From: Candidatus Methanovirga basalitermitum
Lineage (GTDB): Archaea; Methanobacteriota; Methanobacteria; Methanobacteriales; Methanobacteriaceae
Assembly: GCA_031284445.1 (NCBI GenBank)
Contig: JAISZW010000018.1
Coordinates: forward strand, 1-7,989
Direction of reading: 5' to 3'
DNA length: 7,989 bases
The translations under genes were made by a program, and so were the position numbers. The notes under the pieces were generated by a model. It saw only the letters and a list, made by a program, of their open reading frames with translations, was not told the origin of the DNA and ran no database searches. Position 1 is the first letter of the stretch. Each line of letters begins with the position of its first letter. Below are positions 1 to 5,446 of the stretch, piece by piece.

Positions 1-66
1 AACTGTATTTTTTAAGCATGAGTTTTGTGTGGATGATACTTTTAGTAAAGTGAAGGTTTATGATCG

Positions 67-94
67 TTTTCGATTTTTTTTCAAAAATCGAAAA
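67..94. terminator. 12-bp perfect AT-rich hairpin, possible terminator
   Basis: Bases 67-78 are the exact reverse complement of 83-94, with a four-base loop at 79-82, so a 12-bp stem forms on either strand. T-rich sequence is found inside and beyond it. It could end transcription of a gene to the left or act as a repeat hairpin. Archaea do not depend on stem-loops for termination, so the role is inferred; the structure itself is visible directly. Confidence 0.4.
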
Positions 95-204
95 AAACTC
101 CACACTTTTTTACACCCTCGATTAATCAAAACCTGATAAAAAAGCTTAAAAAACAATTAAAATAATCACAAAATGAATCATTTGCGCTCTTTCTCTTTCT
201 CTTT

Positions 205-252
205 GGACTAACTAAAGCAAAAAGAATAAAACAGGACTAACTAAAGCAAAAA
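205..252. repeat. 19-base direct repeat, 29-base period
   Basis: The 19-mer GGACTAACTAAAGCAAAAA occurs at 205-223 and again, identically, at 234-252, separated by 10 bases. It lies in the non-coding region upstream of the flippase-like gene. Whether it is a regulatory site or debris from a past duplication cannot be told from the sequence. Confidence 0.7.
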
Positions 253-390
253 AAACTCCTCACAAATACAAAAAAATGTTTAAAATTATCCCACTATATA
301 TTATATTGAAAATAAAGAAAAAATACAATCCTTAAGTTAATAGCATTGCCTTATATTCTAAAAATTTCTTAAGTTGATAGCTATTGTACT

Positions 391-402
391 ATTATATATA
401 AA
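391..402 (+). promoter_or_regulatory. Candidate archaeal TATA box for the flippase-like gene
   Basis: The run ATTATATATAAA fits the archaeal TATA-box consensus. It lies about 75-85 bases before the ATG at 477, so transcription starting about 25 bases downstream would leave an untranslated leader of about 50 bases. No strong purine-rich BRE precedes it. In DNA this AT-rich, TATA-like strings arise by chance, so confidence is moderate. Confidence 0.4.
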
Positions 403-476
403 ACAAATTTTATAATAACCATATTTAGATTAGATTATAAAATATTCAAATCCACAATAAAGTGTAATTGATAGTT

Positions 477-1592
477 ATGAGATATAAAACAGGACTATTT
501 TTCTTATTTGGAATAATAGTGATGATAATAATAGTTTATTTTGCAGGTTTTAATGAATTAATAGAAAAACTAAAAATAGCTGATTTTAAATATGTTTTAG
601 CTGCTCTTATAGTTCAAATAACTTCATTTTTCCTTTTTGCTATTAGATGGCATATAATTAATAAAATAGCCAACATTAATATTAAATCTCTTAAATTAGT
701 ACCAATGATTATAATTGGATTAGCAATTAACAACATCACTCCAAGTGGTAGTGCTGGTGGAGAACCAGTTAAAGCATATATCCTTTCTTCAAAGACAAAT
801 TCTCCTTTTGAATCTACTTTTGCAACTACAATTGCTGATAGAGCCTTAGACACTATTCCTTTCCTGATTTTAGCTATTATAACCATTTTTACATTAATTC
901 TATTTTTCCCTCCAAATAAGGAATATATTGCAATCATGGTTTTAGCCGTGATATTGATAACAACTTTATTTATTGTAATAATTTATACATCAATGAATAA
1001 GAAGTTTGCAGAAAAGACCATAGTTCTTATTTTAAAAGTAGTTAGAAAGTTCTATAAAAAGAACCATGAGGAATTAGAGAAAAAAATTGTAGAATCAATT
1101 ACTGGCTTTCAAGAAACAATGAAAATAATGCTTAAAGATAAAAATATTCTCTACAAAGCCTTACCATTATCTTTTTTTATATGGTTCTCTGAAATATTTA
1201 GAATGTACCTTGTTTTCCTTGCATTTGGAAGTAGTATTAATATATTTGTTATTGCAGAAATATTTATCATTTCCACATTGGTTGGTATGATACCTTTGTT
1301 TCCTGGTGGTTTAGGTGCTGTTGAACTTATGATGATGGGATTACTGACTTTTGCTGGAGTACCTAATGAAATTAGTGTAGCAGTCACCATAATTGAGAGA
1401 GGTATTTCATACTGGCTACCTATATTTCTTGGCTTTCTTTTATTGCCTTACTATGGATATTCATCAGATGAAATTAAAAATGAGTATAAAAGTGTTGATT
1501 CCAAGATTATCAAAAAATTTACTAACAATCCAGAACTTGATGATATCTTTGATAATAAATCAAAAGATAAAACCTCTAAAAAAGATAAATAG
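477..1592 (+). CDS. UPF0104 / flippase-like multi-pass membrane protein
   Basis: A 371-residue integral membrane protein of the lysylphosphatidylglycerol-synthase TM-domain-like family (UPF0104, often called flippase-like). About eight hydrophobic segments fill residues 4-330, and a charged lysine-rich tail of about 40 residues follows. Family signatures are present: RWHIIN near residue 57, TPSGSAGGEPVKAY at 88-101, ADRALD at 120-125, PLFPGGLGAVE at 273-283 and ERGISYW at 307-313. The aminoacyl-transferase domain of true MprF proteins is absent, so it is a stand-alone membrane module. In archaea the substrate is unknown; a lipid-linked molecule is the usual guess. I chose the ATG at 477 over an in-frame TTG at 468, because the only weak Shine-Dalgarno-like bases (AGTG, 461-464) sit too close to the TTG. 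The gene appears monocistronic: a relic follows on the other strand. Nothing suggests damage. Confidence 0.9.
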   Translation: MRYKTGLFFLFGIIVMIIIVYFAGFNELIEKLKIADFKYVLAALIVQITSFFLFAIRWHIINKIANINIKSLKLVPMIIIGLAINNITPSGSAGGEPVKAYILSSKTNSPFESTFATTIADRALDTIPFLILAIITIFTLILFFPPNKEYIAIMVLAVILITTLFIVIIYTSMNKKFAEKTIVLILKVVRKFYKKNHEELEKKIVESITGFQETMKIMLKDKNILYKALPLSFFIWFSEIFRMYLVFLAFGSSINIFVIAEIFIISTLVGMIPLFPGGLGAVELMMMGLLTFAGVPNEISVAVTIIERGISYWLPIFLGFLLLPYYGYSSDEIKNEYKSVDSKIIKKFTNNPELDDIFDNKSKDKTSKKDK

Positions 1593-1821
1593 TTCCTATT
1601 TCTTATTATAGTGAATAAAATAATTTTCTTAAGTAATACAAATTTTTAAATTCTATTATATTTATTAAATTTTTAATTAAAAAAATTATAATTAATAATT
1701 ATAGAAATAAATCTATTAAATTGTTATTTTAATTTTTATGGCTAAATATCTCTAATGGATAAAATAACAAGTCATTTAATTTGTTTGGTTTGAAGTTGTT
1801 TTTTGGGAATATGAAAGGAAT

Positions 1822-1832
1822 GATTTTATACT
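1822..1832. repeat. Left target-site duplication of the insert
   Basis: GATTTTATACT. It matches the right copy at 2201-2211 at 10 of 11 positions. On the minus strand it encodes the start of KIIPF in the transposase relic, which identifies this copy as the one continuous with the downstream part of the gene. Confidence 0.65.
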
Positions 1833-1870
1833 CAAACTTTTAGAAACAGGACCTTTGCTCTAACTCTTTC

Positions 1871-1964
1871 ATTTCATTCGAGAAAAAAGTTTGATCAGAA
1901 TATTTTAGAATAGCTACTTTTCATTCGAGGAAAAAGTTTGATCAAAATATTTTAGAATAGCTAC
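1871..1964. repeat. Two tandem copies of a 47-bp unit
   Basis: Bases 1871-1917 and 1918-1964 agree at 44 of 47 positions. Each contains CATTCGAG, AAAAAGTTTGATCA and TATTTTAGAATAGCTAC. A short start of a third copy (TTTTGAATC) follows. The unit lies inside the MITE-like insert and is not coding on either strand. Confidence 0.85.
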
Positions 1965-2010
1965 TTTTTGAATCAAAACTTAAATGCTTAACATTAGAAA
2001 ATCTTTGATT

Positions 2011-2198
2011 ATTAAAAGTCGAAGACTTTTAATTTGGGAAAATTTATTTTCCGATTGTTATAGAATATAGCTTAGGAAAACTTGTTTTCCGTTCTCTCGA
2101 AGGTGCAGACGGAATAACTTAGGAAAACTTGTTTATTGCCAAAGGCAATTTAGAAGAATTCATTCTTCGTTCCCGTTTCTTAAACTTTTCTGAAGTTT
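2011..2198. repeat. Ladder of six short hairpins inside the insert
   Basis: Successive perfect inverted repeats with tiny loops are seen. They are 2011-2033 (10-bp stem, GAA loop), 2037-2052 (7-bp stem, GGAAAAT/ATTTTCC), 2075-2090 (7-bp, GGAAAAC/GTTTTCC), 2135-2149 (6-bp, ATTGCC/GGCAAT), 2153-2168 (7-bp, GAAGAAT/ATTCTTC) and 2182-2198 (6-bp, AAACTT/AAGTTT). A 17-mer, CTTAGGAAAACTTGTTT, occurs at 2071-2087 and at 2118-2134, exactly 47 bases apart. The regular series suggests a structured RNA or DNA element rather than random AT-rich sequence. Confidence 0.8.
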
Positions 2199-2200
2199 TG

Positions 2201-2211
2201 GATTATATACT
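2201..2211. repeat. Right target-site duplication of the insert
   Basis: GATTATATACT, the partner of 1822-1832. On the minus strand it follows the codons for GIFK in the transposase relic, so the reading frame is cut within the duplicated site. Confidence 0.65.
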
Positions 2212-2612
2212 TGAAAATTCCTATTTGATAGTTTTTATAGCTGTAATAATCCTTTATTGTAATATCCTTTATCAAAGATTAATATGTCGCTGTTTCTTAT
2301 AATTCTCCTTGTTTTCAGTTTTTTTAAAATTTCATCGAAAAGTTTAGAATCATTAGGTGTGCCAGAATGGATTAAAATCATGACAGGCATTGCAAAAGTG
2401 TATTCCACGACAATAATAGCCTTAAATCCGATATAATAAACATTTATAGGTTGCAAAATACTTCACTTCAAATTTAAAGTTTTTAAGTATTCTTCTGCCT
2501 TCTTCTTAGATTTTATAATTGAAATCTAAGTCTACTGGAATTGTATCCACCACATAAGTCATTTATTTTCGTCTTTTATAAGTTTTAAAGCATGTTTAAG
2601 ATTCATATTTGA

Positions 2613-2933
2613 TACCTTTTAAAAAGGATACTAATATTATCATTAAAAGCAGATGGAAAAGGTTTAAATTTAACAGCAACAAATAATGTTATTCACTGTG
2701 ATTTATGGTGGAATCCTGCAGTAGAAAGCCAAGAAATTGATAGAGCATATAGGATTGATTAGGAAGAAAATGTAATGTATAGACTAATCAATACAGGAAC
2801 ATTTGAAGAAAGAATAGATGATATGATACAAAGCAAAAAGGAATTAACAGATTTAACAGTAGGAGAAGGTGAAAACTTCATAACAGAACTTACTAACACA
2901 AAAATAAACTTGCTCAATTGTACTGATTGTTAA
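2613..2933 (+). pseudogene. C-terminal remnant of an SNF2/Rad54-family helicase
   Basis: The plus strand reads as the last part of an SNF2-type DNA-dependent ATPase. Visible pieces are LILSLKADGKGLNLTAT (helicase motif V region), then VIHCDLWWNPAVESQEIDRAYRI (motif VI region, with the conserved arginines; seen from about 2691 to 2756). After that come YRLINTGTFEERIDDMI and KKELTDLTVGEGENFITEL. Motif VI normally ends in RxGQ, but here glycine has become Asp and the glutamine codon is a TAG at 2760-2762. The same frame continues past this stop to a TAA at 2931-2933. Everything N-terminal (Walker A, DEAH box, motifs I to IV) is missing; the homology starts abruptly at about 2628, right after the transposase relic. 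It is a dead fragment. Recognition is by motif, without a database search. Confidence 0.85.
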
Positions 2934-3083
2934 AGTCTTACCAAATCTTCTAGGACGAGATAAAAAATATTTATTGACAGAATCTGTGATTAGATTATAA
3001 ATATTTCCTGTTTTATCAACATAAACACAGTTTTTCCTACGAAGCTCACAAAAATCATCAATGTTTAATGGTAAATATTTCAT
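2853..3083 (-). pseudogene. N-terminal stub of an AAA-ATPase-like / DUF1703 protein
   Basis: The first 57 or so residues match the N-terminus of the large AAA-ATPase-like family that usually carries a C-terminal PD-(D/E)XK nuclease-like domain (DUF1703). Visible are MKYLPLNIDDFCELR, YVDKTGNIYNLI and the Walker A block SRPRRFGKTLTIST (residues 42-55, Lys49). Family members are commonly around 500 residues. Here homology stops near base 2913 and the frame runs into antisense helicase sequence before a stop at 2853. Walker B and the nuclease domain are gone. The start region looks intact: AGGAG lies 8 bases before the ATG at 3083, with a TATA-like box further up. A short 76-residue peptide could therefore still be made, but it would lack most of the ATPase. 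Confidence 0.85.
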
Positions 3084-3091
3084 GATAAAAA

Positions 3092-3096
3092 CTCCT
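3092..3096 (-). promoter_or_regulatory. Shine-Dalgarno site of the AAA-ATPase stub
   Basis: AGGAG on the minus strand, with 8 bases between it and the ATG at 3083. It supports this ATG as the original start of the truncated gene. Confidence 0.6.
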
Positions 3097-3120
3097 GAGA
3101 AATTAATATCTAAGTGTTTG

Positions 3121-3130
3121 AATATATATT
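3121..3130 (-). promoter_or_regulatory. Candidate TATA box for the AAA-ATPase stub
   Basis: AATATATATT on the minus strand, centred about 42 bases before the ATG at 3083. A start about 25 bases downstream would give a short leader of about 17 bases that still contains the AGGAG site. It sits just beyond the T-rich sequence that follows abcE1. Confidence 0.35.
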
Positions 3131-3135
3131 TTTTG

Positions 3136-3144
3136 AAAAATAAA
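3136..3144 (-). terminator. T-rich terminator candidate after abcE1
   Basis: TTTATTTTT on the minus strand begins three bases after the abcE1 stop codon. Archaeal RNA polymerase terminates on T-rich non-template runs. The same nine bases follow the glycosyltransferase gene at 6209-6217. AT-rich composition makes chance occurrences likely. Confidence 0.35.
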
Positions 3145-3146
3145 CA

Positions 3147-4925
3147 TCAATGTTCTAAATAATAGTACTGTTGATTCTGTTTTTGCTGTCTATCTAAATA
3201 GCTATTGAATTTGTTTACTCTAGGTCTTTTAGTTTCCTTATCCCTTCTAAATGTTATTTTTAAATCCTTCAAGAATCTATTCATAGAAGTTTTAAGATCT
3301 GTTGGCTTTGTAGCTATTCCTTTTAAACCAGGTGTTCCATAAAATACCATAGCTCTATTAGTTACATAATCAATAAATACTATATCATGGTCAATGATTA
3401 AGGCTGTAGCATTGTTGCGTTCAACGATTTTTTTTATAATTTTCCCAACAGTTAATCTTTGTTCAACATCTAAAAATGCTGTTGGTTCATCAAACACATA
3501 TAATTCTCCATTTTGTGATAAGCTAACAGCTATTGCAAGTCGTTGTAGTTCTCCACCACTTAACTCATCAAGATTCTTATCTAAAATATCTTCTATTGAA
3601 AGCGGTCTACCAATTTCACTCATAAAAATATTTGTATCATACTTAGGTGCATTCATATATAAGAAATCTTCAACCCTTCCATTAAAATCATAACTTAGAT
3701 ATTGTGGTTTATAAACTATTTCAAGCTTTTTTTCGACTCTGCCACTATCTTCCTTTTCAACTTTAGAGATTACTTTTGCAAAAGTTGTTTTTCCAATACC
3801 ATTTGAACCAAAAGCAGTTACAATTTCATCATGATAAAGTTCTCCACCCTTAACAAATAGTGCGAATCCTTCATAATTCTTTTTAATATCACTATATGAG
3901 GTTAATATTTCTCCTTCATCAGATGTTTTAGGGACATGTACTTTAAATTCAATAGCCTGTTTTCTAATTCTAACATTTTCCTCTTTTAAGAATCCGTTTA
4001 TGTAAGCATTTATCCCAACTCTAACACCTTTCATCTGAGATACAACTCCATAAGCACCAGGTTTACCATATATTATATGGACATGATCAGAAATAGCATC
4101 TAAGGTTGCTAAATCGTGTTCTATAACCATCACAGATTTTCCCTCTTCTGCAAGTGATCTAATTACTTTAACTATGTTTAAACGTTGACTAACATCTAAC
4201 CAAGAACTTGGTTCATCAAAGTAGTAAAAATCACCATCTCTAAGTACTGATGCTCCAATAGCTACTCTTTGAAGTTCTCCCCCACTAAGGTTTCCAATGT
4301 CTCGATTTAAAACATTTTCCAATTGAAGATCTTCAACAACATCATCAAATTTATTCACTTCATCTACACTTTTCAGTAATTGACTGATATTTCCTTTTAC
4401 AAATTTAGATAGCTGATCCACCATTTGTGGTTTGTGAATTACTTTTATTTCTGATTTTAGAAGATTTTTAAAATATTTTTGTAGTTGTGTGCCTTTGTAG
4501 TAATCAATAATCTCCTCCCAGCTGTTTTGTTGTCTTTCCCAATCACCTAAGTTTGGGATAAGTTCACCAGAAAGTATCCTCATAATTGTTGATTTTCCAA
4601 TACCATTTTGACCAAGAATTCCAACTACATAGCCTTCATTTACATTCGGCAATCCAAAGAGCTCGAATTTATTCTGTCCATACCTATGTATAGGATTATC
4701 TAATGCTTCTGGAAGATTTATAATGTTAATAGCTTTGAAAGGACACCTATTAGTGCAGATACCACATCCAGTACATAGTTCTTCAGATATTAATGGCTTT
4801 TTATTTTTTTCATTGATGACGATTGTGTCTTCGTCCATTCTAACTCCAGGACAATATTCAATACAAACATACTTACATTTTTTAGGTTGACACCTATCTT
4901 CATCTAATATTGCAATTCTGGTCAT
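3147..4925 (-). CDS. abcE1: ABCE1 / RNase L inhibitor, ribosome-recycling ATPase
   Basis: A complete 592-residue ABCE1 (Rli1), the soluble twin-ATPase that splits archaeal and eukaryotic ribosomes after termination together with aRF1 or Pelota. The N-terminal iron-sulfur domain has two Cys4 sets, C12/C17/C21/C25 and C51/C54/C57/C61, for two 4Fe-4S clusters. ATPase 1 has HRYG at 80-83, Walker A GQNGIGKST at 105-113, signature LSGGE at 213-217, Walker B with D237 and E238, and H270. ATPase 2 has GSNGIGKTT at 373-381, LSGGE at 455-459, D479 and E480, and H513. The tail carries the conserved RPRVNK (567-572) and a YYY near the end. Length is normal for the family and no key residue is missing. 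The ATG is set by AGGTG five bases upstream. The gene is monocistronic and is the only universally conserved gene in the window. Confidence 0.98.
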   Translation of the reverse strand: MTRIAILDEDRCQPKKCKYVCIEYCPGVRMDEDTIVINEKNKKPLISEELCTGCGICTNRCPFKAINIINLPEALDNPIHRYGQNKFELFGLPNVNEGYVVGILGQNGIGKSTIMRILSGELIPNLGDWERQQNSWEEIIDYYKGTQLQKYFKNLLKSEIKVIHKPQMVDQLSKFVKGNISQLLKSVDEVNKFDDVVEDLQLENVLNRDIGNLSGGELQRVAIGASVLRDGDFYYFDEPSSWLDVSQRLNIVKVIRSLAEEGKSVMVIEHDLATLDAISDHVHIIYGKPGAYGVVSQMKGVRVGINAYINGFLKEENVRIRKQAIEFKVHVPKTSDEGEILTSYSDIKKNYEGFALFVKGGELYHDEIVTAFGSNGIGKTTFAKVISKVEKEDSGRVEKKLEIVYKPQYLSYDFNGRVEDFLYMNAPKYDTNIFMSEIGRPLSIEDILDKNLDELSGGELQRLAIAVSLSQNGELYVFDEPTAFLDVEQRLTVGKIIKKIVERNNATALIIDHDIVFIDYVTNRAMVFYGTPGLKGIATKPTDLKTSMNRFLKDLKITFRRDKETKRPRVNKFNSYLDRQQKQNQQYYYLEH

Positions 4926-4930
4926 CTATT

Positions 4931-4935
4931 CACCT
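4931..4935 (-). promoter_or_regulatory. Shine-Dalgarno site of abcE1
   Basis: AGGTG on the minus strand, five bases before the ATG at 4925. It is complementary to the 3' end of archaeal 16S rRNA and fixes the start codon. Confidence 0.75.
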
Positions 4936-5004
4936 ATGTTGTTACTGATAATTTCAAGTGAGTTATTGAAACTTATCTATGCTAAATCATCATATCGATA
5001 AAAT

Positions 5005-5016
5005 CTATTTATAATC
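5005..5016 (-). promoter_or_regulatory. Candidate TATA box for abcE1
   Basis: GATTATAAATAG on the minus strand, preceded by a purine-rich stretch (GAAAATAAGAT) that could serve as BRE. A start about 25 bases downstream, near 4983, would leave a leader of about 58 bases before the ATG. It is the best TATA-like match upstream of abcE1, but it is not proven. Confidence 0.4.
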
Positions 5017-5104
5017 ATCTTATTTTCTTTAAACCCCCATGAATCTTTTATTTCATGAAGTAACCATATTTGAAAATTCTAAAAGTCAATTAGAATCATG
5101 GTTT

Positions 5105-5387
5105 TTACTTTGTTAATGGGTGTTTTGATAATCTTTCAAGATCAAAAATATCTCTATTTAAAAATATGTTTTGGGAAAATTTTCCATCTTCAGATTTGAA
5201 TCGTTTATAACACAGATATAAATTTTAGGACATTGATAAAGTAAAGAGAATAACTCATCTTTATTTTCTCATTTGCTACTTTTTGAAGTTCATTTATATC
5301 CAGTTTCTGTAAAAATAAAATGATCAAACAAATATTACTCATCTTCGACAAAGTTTTTAAAAAGACAGGAAAATCAAAACTTTTCAT
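5105..5387 (-). pseudogene. Unrecognised decayed coding remnant
   Basis: The minus strand carries protein-like stretches scattered over all frames. From 5387 there is a short open frame (MKSFDFPVFLKTLSKM, ending at 5205). A second frame gives NKDELFSLLYQCPKIYIC. A third, 5105-5212, gives YKRFKSEDGKFSQNIF and LNRDIFDLERLSKHPLTK before a TAA. Joined, they read like one degraded protein end with at least two frameshifts. I do not recognise the family. The pattern of a short beta-strand followed by an EDGK turn faintly recalls C-terminal parts of UvrD/AddB-type nuclease-helicases, but I do not rely on that. It lies between the dGTPase relic and abcE1, on the same strand as both. Confidence 0.35.
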
Positions 5388-5446
5388 GAAAAACTACTAA
5401 TTTTTCTTCTTTAAAATCTGATTTTTTATATATTTAATAATTCAAT

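Larger units (their letters stand above)
1..467. other. Non-coding AT-rich region with hairpin, direct repeat and promoter
   Basis: No convincing gene lies here. One frame is open from base 2 to a TGA at 134-136 (44 codons), but it runs through a hairpin and resembles nothing I know. The stretch holds a 12-bp perfect hairpin at 67-94, a 19-base direct repeat at 205-223 and 234-252, a pyrimidine-rich stretch near 188-204, and a weak repeat (CTTAAGTTAATAG at 331-343, CTTAAGTTGATAG at 368-380). A TATA-like box near 391-402 probably serves the membrane protein gene that follows. The left part may include the 3' untranslated region of a gene outside the window. Confidence 0.6.
1833..2200. mobile_element. 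368-bp MITE-like insert with imperfect TIRs
   Basis: This segment interrupts the transposase relic exactly between codons for FKY and KIIPF. It is flanked by an 11-base direct repeat, GATTTTATACT at 1822-1832 and GATTATATACT at 2201-2211 (one mismatch). Removing the insert and one copy restores reading through FKY-KIIPFIFPK, so the flanks are a target-site duplication. The ends are imperfect inverted repeats: CAAACTTTTAGAAA read inward from 1833 against CAAAACTTCAGAAA read inward from 2200 on the other strand, 11 of 14 matching. It encodes no protein I can see. Inside are a 47-bp tandem duplication and a ladder of six short hairpins. These are the marks of a small non-autonomous transposable element; what mobilises it is unknown. 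Confidence 0.7.
1729..2606 (-). pseudogene. Degraded DDE transposase, split by a repeat insert
   Basis: Relic of an IS4/IS5-like DDE transposase. On the minus strand, pieces in order are MNLKHALKLIKDENK (start near 2606), TYVVDTIPVDLDFN holding the first catalytic Asp, KAEEYLKTLNLK, the best-preserved block IGFKAIIVVEYTF to HSGTPNDSKLF to IFDKGYY with the second Asp (2250-2456), then SYKNYQIGIFKY. The protein resumes at 1738-1830 with KIIPFIFPKNNFKPNKL and DLLFYPLEIFSH, ending at a stop at 1729-1731. The third catalytic acid and the C-terminus are missing. Lesions include frameshifts after ENK, after DFNYK and after GYYNKG, an in-frame TGA at 2463-2465, and a 368-bp insertion between FKY and KIIPF. 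The best block is open only from 2456 to 2235. It cannot be functional. No terminal inverted repeats of the parent IS were identified. The exact IS family is uncertain. Confidence 0.85.

Noticed and set aside
2..136. Open frame at the left edge, possible C-terminus of a gene outside the window
   Set aside because: It has no recognisable motif and reads straight through the 12-bp hairpin. Forty-four codons open at an edge is weak evidence.
614..937. Minus-strand ORF of 107 codons
   Set aside because: It is antisense to the flippase-like gene, which has all its family motifs. The same holds for the minus-strand frame at 1151-1390 and the plus frame at 1393-1611.
2011..2198. CRISPR or integron-type repeat cluster
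   Set aside because: The hairpins differ from one another and there is no regular repeat-spacer pattern; they lie inside a single inserted element.
1729..2606. Assignment of the relic to a specific named methanogen IS (for example ISM1)
   Set aside because: The termini of the IS cannot be seen and no database comparison is available; only the DDE transposase character is supported.
3394..3693. Plus-strand ORF of 99 codons
   Set aside because: It is antisense to the second ATPase domain of abcE1.
2853..4925. Defence island built from the SNF2, AAA-ATPase and dGTPase-like genes
   Set aside because: All three are truncated or frameshifted and lie on different strands, so they cannot form a working system in this sequence.
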